Positions 1 through 10,879 of a stretch of 64,000 nucleotides of DNA are shown here, piece after piece. Numbering within the stretch: position 1 is the stretch's first letter; the number at the start of each line of letters is the position of its first letter. The position numbers were made by a program, and so were the translations under genes. The notes beneath the pieces are model-generated. The model ran no database searches, was not told the DNA's origin, and was given only the letters and a program-made list of their open reading frames with translations. Source of the stretch: Chitinophagales bacterium (GTDB lineage Bacteria > Bacteroidota > Bacteroidia > Chitinophagales > Chitinophagaceae); NCBI GenBank assembly GCA_015654595.1, contig JAATGQ010000120.1:1-64000 (forward strand), written 5' to 3'.

Positions 1-2481
1 ATCGGCGAAGCCCATTCTTATCATACCGGTAAGCGGATGATCAAGTTCAGCGAGGAGGAGATCGTCGACAACGTTTTTAAGAAATACAAGAATAAAAAGA
101 TCTCGATACTGGCGCCGCTGGTAAGGGGCCGTAAAGGACATTACCGGGAACTGTTTGAAGACATCCGGAAAAAGGGATATCTCAAGGTCCGGGTTGACGG
201 CGAGGTCAAAGACCTGGTGGCCAAGATGCAGGTTGACCGGTATAAGATCCACGACATCGAGGTGGTGATCGACCGGCTTGCCGTAACGGAAGACATGAAG
301 ACCCGGCTGGGGCAGTCGGTCCAGAAGGCGCTGCAGATGGGAAAAGATCTCCTTTTTCTGCTGCTGAATGACGACAATAAAGTATTGCAATACAGTAAAC
401 AGCTGATGTGCGAAGACACCGGCATCAGCTATGAAGAGCCGTCGCCGAACAGTTTCTCCTTTAATTCCCCTTATGGCGCCTGTCCGACCTGCAAGGGGCT
501 TGGCGTTGTCTATCAGATAAGCCTGGATGCCATCATTCCCGATCCTTCCAAAAGCATCAATGAAGGCGGTGTCCTTCCGCTGGGTGAAGAAAGGGAAGCC
601 TATATGTTTAAGCAGGTACAGCAGCTGGCAAAGAAAAATAAATTCAGCCTCGACGCTCCGATCAGCGAACTTCCCAAAAAGGCGTTGAATCTTGTCCTGT
701 ACGGGAACGAGGCAGGCGAGGCATCCCTCGACGTCGACTACGATGACGCTTCTCCGGCAGGGCAGATCTATGCCGCTGAATACGAAGGGCTGGTCGTTAC
801 GCTAAAGCGCTGGTTCTCCGGCGGTCAAACCGATGCCGTCCGGGAATGGGTTGAACAGTATATGGAACTCAAGACCTGCGAAACCTGCGGCGGCGCCCGC
901 CTTCGCAAGGAAAGCCTGTGGTTCAGGGTGGGGGAAAAGAACATCGCCGAATTGAGCGCGATGAATCTCAACAAGCTGACGGGCTGGTTTGCAGACATCG
1001 AGAAGAAGCTCAGCAGCAAGCAAAACACGATCGCCAAAGATATCCTCAAGGAGATCCGGGAGAGACTTTCGTTCCTGATGGATGTAGGCCTGACCTATCT
1101 TACGCTGGACCGTTCTTCCAGAACCCTCTCCGGCGGCGAATCTCAGCGTATCCGACTGGCGACGCAGATCGGTTCTCAACTTCAGGGTATCACCTATATC
1201 CTGGATGAGCCGAGTATCGGTCTCCACCAGCGCGACAATCACCGGCTTATTCAGGCGCAGAAGAATCTGCGTGACATCGGCAACAGCGTGCTCGTCGTCG
1301 AACACGACAAGGACATCATGATGGCCGCGGACTATCTGATCGATATCGGTCCGAAGGCTGGCGCTCATGGCGGTCGGGTGGTAGCGCAGTGGCTTCCGCC
1401 GGCGCTATTAAAACTCGATACGCTGACGTCTTCTTATCTGAACGGACACCGGAAGATAGAAGTGCCAAAAGAAAGAAGAAAGGGTAATGGAAAGTTCCTC
1501 GAGCTGAAAGGCGCGAATGGGAATAACCTCAAGAATGTGGACGTCAAATTCCCGCTTGGAAAACTGATTGTGATCAGCGGGGTCAGCGGCAGCGGAAAGT
1601 CGACATTGATCAACGAAACGCTCTATCCGATCCTTAGCAAGCACGCTTATGGCTCCCGCGTCACGCCGTTGGAGTATAAGAGTATAAAAGGACTTGAGAA
1701 TGTCGACAAGGTCATCGAGATCGACCAGTCGCCCATTGGCCGGACGCCGCGGAGTAATCCGGCGACCTATTGCGGGTTCTTTACCGATATTCGTACGCTG
1801 TTTGCATCCGTACCGGAGGCTAAGATCAGGGGATATAATGCCGGCCGTTTTTCGTTCAATGTCAAAAGCGGCCGCTGTGAAGTCTGCGAAGGCGGCGGGA
1901 TGCGAGTGATCGAAATGAACTTCCTGCCCGATGTGTATGTCCATTGCGAAAAATGCAATGGCAAACGTTATAACCGCGAAACGCTCGAGATCCGCTATAA
2001 AGGTAAATCGATCAGTGATGTGCTGGACATGACCGTAGACGAGGCGGTTGAATTCTTCCAGCCCGTGCCTTATATATATCGCAAGATCAAGGTGCTGCAG
2101 GAAGTCGGTCTTGGCTATATCACGCTTGGGCAGTCTGCCGTCACCCTGAGCGGCGGCGAAGCGCAGCGGGTAAAATTGGGAACCGAACTGGGGAAGAAAG
2201 ACACGGGCAAGACCTTTTATATCCTCGATGAGCCGACCACGGGACTTCACTTCGAGGACATCCGGCATTTGCTGGACGTGCTCAATAAACTTGTAGACCG
2301 CGGCAATACCGTTCTGGTCATCGAGCACAACCTTGACGTTGTCAAAGTGGCCGATCATGTGATCGATCTGGGGCCGGAAGGCGGCGATGGGGGTGGAAGG
2401 ATCCTGTTTGAAGGCACGCCTGAGGAAATGATAAAGAACAAAGAAAGCTTTACTGCCAAATTCTTAAAAGACGAACTGTAA
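1..2481 (+). CDS. uvrA: Excinuclease ABC subunit A (5' end outside window)
   Basis: Reading frame is open from base 1 (IGEAHSYHTGKRM...). Contains two ABC signature/Walker sets (LSGGESQRIRLATQIGS, SGVSGSGKSTLINETLYP, LSGGEAQRVKLGTEL) and Cys zinc motifs (CPTCKGLG, CETCGGARL, CEVCEGGG...CEKCNGKRY). Confidence 0.98.
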   Translation: MGEAHSYHTGKRMIKFSEEEIVDNVFKKYKNKKISILAPLVRGRKGHYRELFEDIRKKGYLKVRVDGEVKDLVAKMQVDRYKIHDIEVVIDRLAVTEDMKTRLGQSVQKALQMGKDLLFLLLNDDNKVLQYSKQLMCEDTGISYEEPSPNSFSFNSPYGACPTCKGLGVVYQISLDAIIPDPSKSINEGGVLPLGEEREAYMFKQVQQLAKKNKFSLDAPISELPKKALNLVLYGNEAGEASLDVDYDDASPAGQIYAAEYEGLVVTLKRWFSGGQTDAVREWVEQYMELKTCETCGGARLRKESLWFRVGEKNIAELSAMNLNKLTGWFADIEKKLSSKQNTIAKDILKEIRERLSFLMDVGLTYLTLDRSSRTLSGGESQRIRLATQIGSQLQGITYILDEPSIGLHQRDNHRLIQAQKNLRDIGNSVLVVEHDKDIMMAADYLIDIGPKAGAHGGRVVAQWLPPALLKLDTLTSSYLNGHRKIEVPKERRKGNGKFLELKGANGNNLKNVDVKFPLGKLIVISGVSGSGKSTLINETLYPILSKHAYGSRVTPLEYKSIKGLENVDKVIEIDQSPIGRTPRSNPATYCGFFTDIRTLFASVPEAKIRGYNAGRFSFNVKSGRCEVCEGGGMRVIEMNFLPDVYVHCEKCNGKRYNRETLEIRYKGKSISDVLDMTVDEAVEFFQPVPYIYRKIKVLQEVGLGYITLGQSAVTLSGGEAQRVKLGTELGKKDTGKTFYILDEPTTGLHFEDIRHLLDVLNKLVDRGNTVLVIEHNLDVVKVADHVIDLGPEGGDGGGRILFEGTPEEMIKNKESFTAKFLKDEL

Positions 2482-2532
2482 ATTGATGGGCCGGGCGAAG
2501 CGATAGCGCCGGCTGCTGGAAAATGAGAAAAC

Positions 2533-3060
2533 ATGGAGCGCATTATCATTGACATGGATGAAGTGATCGCGGACCCGATGGGGGCGATGATCGACTGGTA
2601 CAAGAAAGAACACGGCGGAGAGTTTGACTATGATAAGATCCTCAACGGCTCCTGGTCCAAGGGGTTTCCCGAACACCACCAGGAAATGATCATACAGCGG
2701 CTTAAAGGTCCCGGATTTTTTCGGGACCTCCCGGTCATGGAAGACGCCGTAGAGGTGTTAAAAGAGCTGAATAAGCGCTACGACCTTTATATTGTGTCGG
2801 CAGCCATCGAGTTCCCCAATTCCCTGAAGGATAAGGTCGAATGGATGCAGGATCACTTTCCCTTTATCTCCTGGCGGCAGATCACCCTTTGCGGCAGCAA
2901 GGACCTGGTAGCGGGGGACTATATGATCGATGATCATGTAAAGAACCTGAAGGGTTTCAAAGGCAAACCGTACTTATTTACCGCCGCGCATAATCTGGAC
3001 ATTACCGGTTATGACCGCATCGATAACTGGCAGCACGCTGCAAGTATTTTCTTAAAATAA
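2533..3060 (+). CDS. 5'(3')-deoxyribonucleotidase (NT5C-like HAD phosphatase)
   Basis: N-terminal DMDEVIAD HAD motif I and C-terminal GDYMIDDHVKNL motif. Confidence 0.85.
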   Translation: MERIIIDMDEVIADPMGAMIDWYKKEHGGEFDYDKILNGSWSKGFPEHHQEMIIQRLKGPGFFRDLPVMEDAVEVLKELNKRYDLYIVSAAIEFPNSLKDKVEWMQDHFPFISWRQITLCGSKDLVAGDYMIDDHVKNLKGFKGKPYLFTAAHNLDITGYDRIDNWQHAASIFLK

Positions 3061-3061
3061 C

Positions 3062-3090
3062 AAAAACCCCGGCATCAAGCCGGGGTTTTT
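3062..3090. terminator. Rho-independent terminator
   Basis: Perfect 12-bp inverted repeat AAAAACCCCGGC-ATCAA-GCCGGGGTTTTT just after the stop of the 2533..3060 gene. Confidence 0.9.
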
Positions 3091-3130
3091 AGCTTTTCAG
3101 GCAAAAGCTCTGCTTTACCGGATATAATGC

Positions 3131-3166
3131 AAAAGGCCGCCTACTTTTATCAAGAGGCGGCCTTTT
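3131..3166. terminator. Second hairpin terminator (possibly bidirectional)
   Basis: AAAAGGCCGCCT...AGGCGGCCTTTT 12-bp inverted repeat between convergent genes. Confidence 0.75.
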
Positions 3167-3316
3167 GGTCCAATAAGCGGCAGCAGGGAGTGATTAATAA
3201 AATCTTTTGTTTGTAAAGGGTACCTAAATAGGGAACGGATCAGGTTTTACTTAACCTTCGGATATTCGGATTTTACCAATTTCCCTGCTTGCTTATTGGT
3301 TGTTCATTTTCACCAT

Positions 3317-3769
3317 TTATTTTACAGTCAATTGCCCGTTCTCAATCCGCTGGTCATCTGTAAACACTTCGAACAGGAAATTGCCTTCTGTTATATTCGT
3401 AAGGACTGTCGTCTCCCGGTTGCGAATACGAGTTTGGTTCACCAGCCGGCCGTCCATATCAAAAAGATATAACTGATATACCTTCCCGTCGGCGCCATTG
3501 GCTGAGAAGAACAATACCTGCTGCTTTGCATCAGGATAAAGCTTAATCTTATGTTTCTTGCTACTTTGTGCTGTACTCACCTGGATACTGTGGGTAGTAT
3601 CAGAGCCCGTGAAAGAAAAATGCCCGCGGACAAAAGGCTGACCGGAAGCACTGGCGGAAAAAGAAATGCCGATGGACAGAATGGCTGCTGCCATTGCTGT
3701 AAGCACGCTTGAAGACAGTAAAGTTTTTCTTAGGGGTACAGTTCTATACATATTGACATTTAAGATCAA
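3317..3769 (-). CDS. Small secreted protein with T9SS type A-like C-terminal region
   Basis: Signal-peptide-like N-terminus. C-terminal half (VYQLYLFDMDGRLVNQTRIRNRETTVLTNITEGNFLFEVFTDDQRIENGQLTVK) resembles Por secretion tails. Confidence 0.55.
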   Translation of the reverse strand: MILNVNMYRTVPLRKTLLSSSVLTAMAAAILSIGISFSASASGQPFVRGHFSFTGSDTTHSIQVSTAQSSKKHKIKLYPDAKQQVLFFSANGADGKVYQLYLFDMDGRLVNQTRIRNRETTVLTNITEGNFLFEVFTDDQRIENGQLTVK

Positions 3770-3868
3770 TAAAAAAGTTAGGGTACGGATTAAATAACAA
3801 CAACAACTAAAACAAACCGGATCAAAGAGAACATATAGGGTACGATCAACAAACTTTATAAGGATAAA

Positions 3869-4843
3869 CTAGAATCTCAGCAAAGGACAGTGGGTCGAGT
3901 TTCTCCAGCGTTCTGCCCGTCCGCCGCCGATCCGGATGCCCAGCTTGAAACCAAAGGTGAAGTAAGCGTCTTTCTGAGAAGGATCGCCTCTTTTGTCTCC
4001 GGGATCATAACCTTTATCCTGGCCAGCCAGCGGGCTCTTATTTGCCATATACTTCGCAATGACAGCCTGTGAAGGAGAAAGGTACTTATCGAACAGACTG
4101 GGATCGATATAGCGGGTGCTAACGTCATCGATATAGTCGGTAAACGTCTTACGATGGATGATCTCAAAGGACAGATTTACGTTATCGCTGATGAAATACT
4201 TGATACCAACGCCCAGCGGAATATTCATCTGGGTCAGCTTGTAATTCTTTCTGTCAGCATATTCTGCAAAACCTTCGCCTTCTGTATGTAAGGGCTGAAG
4301 ATCTACCCATGTTATATCGCCGTCAGGGGCCCTGTAGCTGCCTTGTGGATTGAAGTGGAACAGACCAAGACCTGCTACGCCATAGGGACGGAGGCGGCCC
4401 TGTACGTCATCTGGATCGTCTTCCAGGAATACCGTAGGATAAAACTCTGCCATAACCGTTCCTTCCAGGATGTTACTGCGGAAGTCGAGGTTACGGTCCA
4501 GACGGGTGACTTCATCACCGCCTTTGGGAGTGATCGTTCCATCGCTGCCTTCGATAGCTCCGTAGTTTAAGGAGAAACGGAATCCCAGCCATTGAATGGG
4601 GTATGCCGCATAATATGCCCCGATCGTCAGCTTCGTCGTAGACATATTGTAATCTTTAATGAAAGTGGTACCCTTGCCGGCATGACCGCCGAGGTCGCCA
4701 AGAAACACCATTGGGCCTAATGTGACGCCAGCCTCTGTAGTGTTCTTTTGCTCTTCCTGGCTAAATGATTTTGAAGAGAGGCATAGGGTAACTGATAGCG
4801 CGAACAAACACTTCCATGATAAGGAGTGTAAACTCTGTTTCAT
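3869..4843 (-). CDS. Outer-membrane beta-barrel protein
   Basis: Signal peptide, alternating amphipathic strands, glycines typical of OMP beta-barrels (AGVTLGPMVFLGDLGGHAG...FTFGFKLGIRIGGG). Confidence 0.65.
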   Translation of the reverse strand: MKQSLHSLSWKCLFALSVTLCLSSKSFSQEEQKNTTEAGVTLGPMVFLGDLGGHAGKGTTFIKDYNMSTTKLTIGAYYAAYPIQWLGFRFSLNYGAIEGSDGTITPKGGDEVTRLDRNLDFRSNILEGTVMAEFYPTVFLEDDPDDVQGRLRPYGVAGLGLFHFNPQGSYRAPDGDITWVDLQPLHTEGEGFAEYADRKNYKLTQMNIPLGVGIKYFISDNVNLSFEIIHRKTFTDYIDDVSTRYIDPSLFDKYLSPSQAVIAKYMANKSPLAGQDKGYDPGDKRGDPSQKDAYFTFGFKLGIRIGGGRAERWRNSTHCPLLRF

Positions 4844-4996
4844 TGATATTAGATTTTAGTTTTCCGATGGTTTGGATTACGTCCCCTCAAATCCTATGAG
4901 AGAAGGTACACATGCTAAGAAACGAAAAAAGCAACTTTAATTGTGTACGAACTACGACTATTTTATCAACAGCAATGCTTTTTTAAATAATTTGTC

Positions 4997-5449
4997 TTAT
5001 CGTGAAACAGGTAATAGCATTTCAATGTGTTCTATTCCATCTTCGAGATAGATTTCCTCTTTTTGGACAAAGCCAAATGACTCGTAAAAGCGCTTGAGAT
5101 AGTATTGTGCGCCTATACGAATATCCCTTTTATCCATTAGCTCATATAAGGTATCGATACTCATTGTAAGCAGCTCCCGGCCTATACCCTGGCCTCTTGC
5201 GGCTGGTGAACTTACGATGCGGCCTATAGAAGATTCATCATAGGAAATCCCCGCGGGTACGATGCGGGAATATCCCATCAGCTGTTCATCCTGCCATCCC
5301 ATCAAATGAAAACAATGCTGATCTTTATTATCCATATCCAGGAAAACACAGTTCTGTTCTACGACAAAAACTTCGCTGCGGAGGCGCAGTATTTTATATA
5401 ACTCTTCAACCCTCAGCTGATCAAATGCTTTAACGGTCCAGGTCGCCAT
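4997..5449 (-). CDS. GNAT N-acetyltransferase, ElaA-like
   Basis: LRSEVFVVEQNCVFLDMDNKDQHCFHLMG, GRIVSSPAARGQGIGRELL acetyl-CoA binding motif. Confidence 0.88.
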   Translation of the reverse strand: MATWTVKAFDQLRVEELYKILRLRSEVFVVEQNCVFLDMDNKDQHCFHLMGWQDEQLMGYSRIVPAGISYDESSIGRIVSSPAARGQGIGRELLTMSIDTLYELMDKRDIRIGAQYYLKRFYESFGFVQKEEIYLEDGIEHIEMLLPVSR

Positions 5450-5464
5450 GATTGTTTCTCTTGT

Positions 5465-6730
5465 TTAATAACCATATTTATCGCCCCACAGTCCTTTCAG
5501 GAATCTGCGCAGTTCTTCTTCTCTTGCATTCCTGCCGGGGTCATAGAATTTTGTTCCCGCGATCTCTTTTGGAAGATATTCCTGAAGGGAGAAATTGTTG
5601 TCATAGTTGTGGCTGTACTGATAGCCTTTTCCATAGTCCATATTCTTCATCAACTTTGTCGGGGCATTACGGATATGAAGCGGAACGGACAGATCGCCAT
5701 GCGTTCTTACGGCTGCCTGTGCGGCGCTGATGGCTGTTGTTGCGGCATTGCTCTTTGGTGAAGAAGCCAGGTAGGTGGCGCATTGGGACAGGATCAGATT
5801 GGATTCGGGCCAGCCGATCTTATTCACCGCGTCAAAACAGGCATTGGCCAGCAGCAGCGCATTGGGGTTTGCGTTCCCGATATCTTCACTGGCGAGAATC
5901 AGCAGTCGCCTTGCGATGAATTTTACGTCTTCGCCGCCTTCGATCATTCTTGCCAGCCAATAGACAGCGGCATTGGGGTCGCTGCCGCGGATGGATTTGA
6001 TAAAGGCAGAGATGATGTCGTAGTGCTGTTCGCCTTTCTTGTCATACAACGCGATCCGCTGCTGGGCAATTTCCATCACCTTTTCATCGGTAACGACGGC
6101 ATTCTTTCCTGCTGCATCACAGACGACTTCCAGCAGGTTCAGCAGTTTCCTGGCATCACCGCCGGAGATATTGATCAATGCCGAAGTCTCTTTTAGTTCG
6201 ATGCCGGATTCTTTTAACCATTCGTCATCGCGAAAGGCATTATGCAGCAGCTGAACCAGGTCCTCCTCGCTCAGCGGCTTCAGTACATATACCTGGCATC
6301 GGCTGAGCAAGGCGCTGTTGACTTCGAAGGATGGATTTTCGGTCGTTGCCCCGATAAGGGTAATGATCCCCTTTTCGACGGCGCCGAGCAAGGCATCCTG
6401 CTGTCCTTTATTGAAGCGGTGTATCTCGTCGATAAACAGAATGGCTTTTTCCTTGTCCCTTGCTTCGGCAATGACTTCCCTTACCTCTTTAACTCCCGCA
6501 GCGATGGCGCTAAGGGTATAGAAAGGTACCTGCAGTGAATTTGCAATGATACCGGCTATGGTCGTTTTACCGGTCCCGGGAGGGCCCCACAGGATCATCG
6601 AAGGCGGTTTGCCGTGTTCGATAGCTGTGCGTAAAACGCTACCTTTACCGGTAAGGTGCCTTTGGCCGACCAGCTGGTCCAGCGTCTGCGGTCGCAACCG
6701 CTCTGCCAATGGTGCTCTTGGAGATAGCAT
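5465..6730 (-). CDS. rarA: Replication-associated recombination protein A (AAA ATPase); likely start MLSPRAPL
   Basis: Walker A GPPGTGKTT, LFIDEIHRFNKGQQDALL, C-terminal MgsA-type helical region (LARMIEGGEDVKFIARRLLILASEDIG). The ORF extends to 6760; the conserved start is probably 6730. Confidence 0.93.
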   Translation of the reverse strand: MLSPRAPLAERLRPQTLDQLVGQRHLTGKGSVLRTAIEHGKPPSMILWGPPGTGKTTIAGIIANSLQVPFYTLSAIAAGVKEVREVIAEARDKEKAILFIDEIHRFNKGQQDALLGAVEKGIITLIGATTENPSFEVNSALLSRCQVYVLKPLSEEDLVQLLHNAFRDDEWLKESGIELKETSALINISGGDARKLLNLLEVVCDAAGKNAVVTDEKVMEIAQQRIALYDKKGEQHYDIISAFIKSIRGSDPNAAVYWLARMIEGGEDVKFIARRLLILASEDIGNANPNALLLANACFDAVNKIGWPESNLILSQCATYLASSPKSNAATTAISAAQAAVRTHGDLSVPLHIRNAPTKLMKNMDYGKGYQYSHNYDNNFSLQEYLPKEIAGTKFYDPGRNAREEELRRFLKGLWGDKYGY

Positions 6731-6787
6731 AACAAAATTTAAACAAAAGTAATACAACAACTCGTGCTTTTTCCTGTTTGCAAGAAA

Positions 6788-8182
6788 ATGCGCTTCACTC
6801 CTGCGACACGGCCACTATTCGGGATGCTGCTCTTCTGTTGCCTTCCCTTTCTCCGGGCATCGGCTCAGGTTTCTTCCTTGTCGGGTGTCGAAAATTATGA
6901 ACTCAACCGGCCCGGGGTAGTCATGATCCGCACGGAATACACCGCCAATGTGTATGTCAACAGTATGAAGATGGATAACAGGGCCTTCAATGCCCTTTTG
7001 GATTCCATTCAAAAGCTGGACCACGGCGGCGGGGTGACGCCGGAACAAAAGCTGGACATCGTGCTGAGGGACATGAATAACCGGCCTAACCGCTATTTCC
7101 AGACGACTTTCGATTATATCAAGCAGCCCGAACAGATCACGGCTATCGGCTCTGGTTTCTTTATAACAGGGGATGGCTATGTGGCCACCAACTGTCATCT
7201 GATCGACCGGGAGGATGCTTTTATCCGGCGGCAGTTCATCCTGTCGGCCTTTCAACAGATTACCGACGCCAGCATCGCCGCGCTGGAGAGCTCCTGGGCT
7301 ACCCGCTTCACCGAGCAGCAGCGCAGTCTGATGTATAATACTTATGCGTCTGTTTATTCCCGTCTTTTCTCGATGATCCTATATGGCCTGCAGAAGCAGG
7401 TCTATGTCGTCTATCGTACCGATAACAGCGATCAAAGTTCCGATACGATCAAGAAGCCTGCTGCCATCGTCCGCAAAGGGCAGCCCATGCCGGGAAAGGA
7501 TATTGCGATCTTAAAGATCGACGCCAGCGAGCTGCCGGTATTATCGGTGGCAAAGACGGGCTTGCCGCAGGTTGGGGAGCAGCTTTTTGTTTATGGTTAC
7601 CCCGGACCCGTGACCAATAATGATTTTGTGTCCACCGAATCGGCTATTGAACCAACCCTGACGACGGGAATCGTCAGCGCGATAAAGAAATCGGCGGGTG
7701 GATGGCCGCTGATCCAGATGGATGCGAATATCAACCACGGCAGCAGCGGGGGACCGGTCTGTAATGAGAAGGGGGAGGTGATCGGTCTTACGACGTTCGG
7801 CAGCCTCGAGAATACAGGCGGTCTTGCGGCAGGCCTGAATTTTGCCGTTCCGGTGTCCATTCTCGACGAATATCTCGATTCTGCCGGTGTGACTCCTGCT
7901 TTTAGCGATGCTTCCCGGCTATTTGCACAGGCTTTGAGGTTCTGGTCCGACCGGCATTACCGGGCCGCGCTGAAAACCTTTGAAAAAGTGCAGCAGGTCA
8001 ATCCGCACTATCCGGGTATCTATACTTATATCGCCCGCTGCAAAGAAAATATCCGCAATGGAAAGGGTATAAATACAGAACCGATGACGGCGTTGCTGCT
8101 CAACATCTGCTTGGGTATCCTAGGTATAATTCTTATTACAGTATATCAGATGCGTCGTTCTCGTTCCGGTGCTGGTTCATGA
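6788..8182 (+). CDS. Trypsin-like serine protease (S1C/HtrA-like) with C-terminal TM helix
   Basis: GSGFFITGDGYVATNCHLI (His region), DIAILKID (Asp), NHGSSGGPVCNEKGEVIGL (Ser). C-terminal hydrophobic segment. The ORF could start at 6764. Confidence 0.82.
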   Translation: MRFTPATRPLFGMLLFCCLPFLRASAQVSSLSGVENYELNRPGVVMIRTEYTANVYVNSMKMDNRAFNALLDSIQKLDHGGGVTPEQKLDIVLRDMNNRPNRYFQTTFDYIKQPEQITAIGSGFFITGDGYVATNCHLIDREDAFIRRQFILSAFQQITDASIAALESSWATRFTEQQRSLMYNTYASVYSRLFSMILYGLQKQVYVVYRTDNSDQSSDTIKKPAAIVRKGQPMPGKDIAILKIDASELPVLSVAKTGLPQVGEQLFVYGYPGPVTNNDFVSTESAIEPTLTTGIVSAIKKSAGGWPLIQMDANINHGSSGGPVCNEKGEVIGLTTFGSLENTGGLAAGLNFAVPVSILDEYLDSAGVTPAFSDASRLFAQALRFWSDRHYRAALKTFEKVQQVNPHYPGIYTYIARCKENIRNGKGINTEPMTALLLNICLGILGIILITVYQMRRSRSGAGS

Positions 8183-8648
8183 GTTGGATCTGGTAATGCC
8201 AGCGCAGCAGCCGGAAGTTCAGGATAACATTGGTGCAGGTTATCAGCCCCAATACCAGAACGAAGGTTCCTGTGGTTCGGATCAATTGAACAGTAAGCTC
8301 CTTTGCATATTGCGGCGAATTCTGTTTCATCAGGGCGACAGCTTCCGTAGTATTCCTCAGACAAACATAGCCTTCTGCCACAAACATAAAGCCAAAGAGC
8401 AAGGCTATCGGGCCGACAAAACGTATCCCCGACGGTGTCTGGCCGTCCAGCGGGGTCTGCTGGCGCAGGGATCGCTGTAACCGAAGACTTGCGTAGAAGT
8501 GCAGGGGGACGCCGCAAAGCAGCACGGCTGCGACTATCAACGGAGGATAAGCTGTCAGGGCATTGATCAGAACCATAAATGCGATAAATCCCCAAAGGAT
8601 CAAATTGAACCAGGAAAGAGGAGCGGCGATTTTTAGTACTCTTTTCAT
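8136..8648 (-). CDS. Hypothetical multi-pass membrane protein
   Basis: [27 protein letters not shown]... Several hydrophobic segments. Start overlaps the aspS stop by 4 nt. Confidence 0.65.
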   Translation of the reverse strand: MKRVLKIAAPLSWFNLILWGFIAFMVLINALTAYPPLIVAAVLLCGVPLHFYASLRLQRSLRQQTPLDGQTPSGIRFVGPIALLFGFMFVAEGYVCLRNTTEAVALMKQNSPQYAKELTVQLIRTTGTFVLVLGLITCTNVILNFRLLRWHYQIQLMNQHRNENDASDIL

Positions 8649-10489
8649 AAAGAGTCCCTCCGTAATTCCAGGGCCAGCTGGATCGATAATTCGGTCAGCT
8701 GTTTGTCGTCGATGGCGCTTGGCGCATCCAGCATCACGTCGCGTCCGCTGTTGTTCTTGGGGAAGGCGATGAAGTCGCGGATGCTTTCGCTGCCGCCCAG
8801 GATCGCGCAAAGCCGGTCAAAGCCAAAGGCAAGACCACCATGGGGCGGAGCGCCATATTCAAAAGCGCCCAACAGAAAGCCGAACTTATGCTGTGCTTCT
8901 TCCGGCGACAGCCCCAGCGCTGCAAACATCTTCTCCTGCAGCTCCCGCTGATAGATACGGATGGAGCCGCCTCCGATCTCGTTGCCATTTAACACCATGT
9001 CGTAGGCGTTCGCCTTGATATGATTATAGGGATGCTCCAGGTATTTTTCGGCGTTCTCGATCACGGGGTTGTTGTTGATCATTGTCTCGATATCTGAAGG
9101 CTTGGGCGAGGTAAAAGGATGGTGTCTTGCTACCCAGCGGTTCTCCTCTTCTGCGTATTCGAACAGCGGGAAGTCGAGTACCCAAAGCAGCTTGTACTCG
9201 TCCGCCTTACGCAGACCAAGCCGGCGGCCCATTTCCAGTCTCAGTTCGCTGATCGCTTTACGCGTGCGCTCTTCTCTTCCTGCCAGGATGAGAATGAGAT
9301 CGCCCTTGCCGGCGCCTGCCGCATCTGCGATCGCCTTCAGTTTGTCTTCTGCATAGAACTTGTCGACACTGCTTTTCAGCGTGCCGTCCGCATTGTATTT
9401 GATATAGACGAGGCCTTGCATGCCGATCTGCGGCCGCTTGACCCACTCTGTGAGTTCGTCCGTCTGTTTCCGGGTGTATTCGCTGCAGCCCGGTACCGCA
9501 ATCGCCAATACCGTTTCTGCATTATCAAATACGCCAAACCCTGCGCCGTTGATCAGATCGCCTGTGGCCAGCAGTTTGCCGCCCAGCTTAAAGGCAGACT
9601 TGAGGTTCAGGATCTTCATTCCGAAACGGATATCGGGCTTGTCATTGCCATACTGCCACATCGCGTCTTCCCAGCTCATTCTTTCGATGGCTTCGGTGTA
9701 GTCGATATTCTTGACGGTTTTGAAGATATGGCGGATCATGCCTTCGAACATGCCCAGGATGTCCTCCTGTTCGACAAAGCTCATCTCGCAGTCGATCTGC
9801 GTGAATTCCGGCTGACGGTCAGCCCGGAGGTCTTCGTCACGGAAGCACTTGACGATCTGGTAGTAACGGTCGTAGCCGCTCACCATCAGCAATTGCTTAA
9901 ACGTCTGTGGTGACTGGGGGAGCGCATAGAACTGACCGGCGTTCATTCTGGACGGGACAACGAAGTCGCGTGCGCCTTCCGGGGTGGTTTTGATCAGGAA
10001 GGGCGTCTCGATGTCCATGAACTGGTTCTCGTGCAGATAGTTCCGGGCAGCCCGGTTTACGGCGTACCGTAGTTCGATGTTCTTCTTGACGGCCTGACGG
10101 CGCAAGTCCAGGTAGCGGTATTTCATGCGCAGGTCATCACCGCCGTCCGTGTCATCCTGGATGGTGAATGGTGGTGTGGCCGATTTATTCAAGATCGTAT
10201 AAGAAGCTACTTTTATCTCGATATCGCCCGTATCCAGCTGTGGGTTCTTGCTGGTCCGCTCGGCTACTTCGCCCTTTACCTGTACCACAAACTCGCGTCC
10301 CAGCGGCTGCGCGTCCAGTTCTTTATTCAGCTCTTCGCCAAACAGCAGCTGTGTGATGCCATAACGGTCTCTAAGATCCACGAATGTGATACTTCCGAAT
10401 TTCCGTACTGTCTGTACCCATCCGGCGAGGGTAACTGTTTTCCCTGTCTGGGCGATCCTTAATTCTCCGCAGGTATGCGTCCGATACAT
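8645..10489 (-). CDS. aspS: Aspartyl-tRNA synthetase
   Basis: [26 protein letters not shown], class II motifs ([29 protein letters not shown]). Confidence 0.97.
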   Translation of the reverse strand: MYRTHTCGELRIAQTGKTVTLAGWVQTVRKFGSITFVDLRDRYGITQLLFGEELNKELDAQPLGREFVVQVKGEVAERTSKNPQLDTGDIEIKVASYTILNKSATPPFTIQDDTDGGDDLRMKYRYLDLRRQAVKKNIELRYAVNRAARNYLHENQFMDIETPFLIKTTPEGARDFVVPSRMNAGQFYALPQSPQTFKQLLMVSGYDRYYQIVKCFRDEDLRADRQPEFTQIDCEMSFVEQEDILGMFEGMIRHIFKTVKNIDYTEAIERMSWEDAMWQYGNDKPDIRFGMKILNLKSAFKLGGKLLATGDLINGAGFGVFDNAETVLAIAVPGCSEYTRKQTDELTEWVKRPQIGMQGLVYIKYNADGTLKSSVDKFYAEDKLKAIADAAGAGKGDLILILAGREERTRKAISELRLEMGRRLGLRKADEYKLLWVLDFPLFEYAEEENRWVARHHPFTSPKPSDIETMINNNPVIENAEKYLEHPYNHIKANAYDMVLNGNEIGGGSIRIYQRELQEKMFAALGLSPEEAQHKFGFLLGAFEYGAPPHGGLAFGFDRLCAILGGSESIRDFIAFPKNNSGRDVMLDAPSAIDDKQLTELSIQLALELRRDSL

Positions 10490-10879
10490 GTCCGATTGAT
10501 TTGGACGGCAAATGTATTCAAAACCAGCCACCTGCCCAACTGCGTTTCGCTGCTGGCGTCAGGCGCCTGGCGCGGCCTGACCGGCCGCTCGCCCATATAG
10601 CCAGTGGTGGTACCGCGTTGATAATGCGGTGGATATAATTCGTAACAATTTGATAATGAGCATTATTTTATGTGTCAGGAAAACATTTCCACAATGCTTT
10701 TGAATTTCGGATTTTCTTTCTATTTTGTTCGCATTAATCCGTACGATTCATTTCCTCTTGATTAAACCCACCTATAGGTTTTCCCTTCTAATACTTGAAA
10801 GCCGTAGATACGTATCCATAGCCGATGTAAGACCCATACTAGTTTTTTTCGTTTTGAATCACTTAGAAAAAAGAACTCT

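Noticed and set aside
802-2358. Long antisense ORFs inside uvrA (e.g. 802..1368 -, 1408..2358 -)
   Set aside because: Mirror-frame ORFs of a clearly coding GC-rich gene; no recognisable protein motifs.
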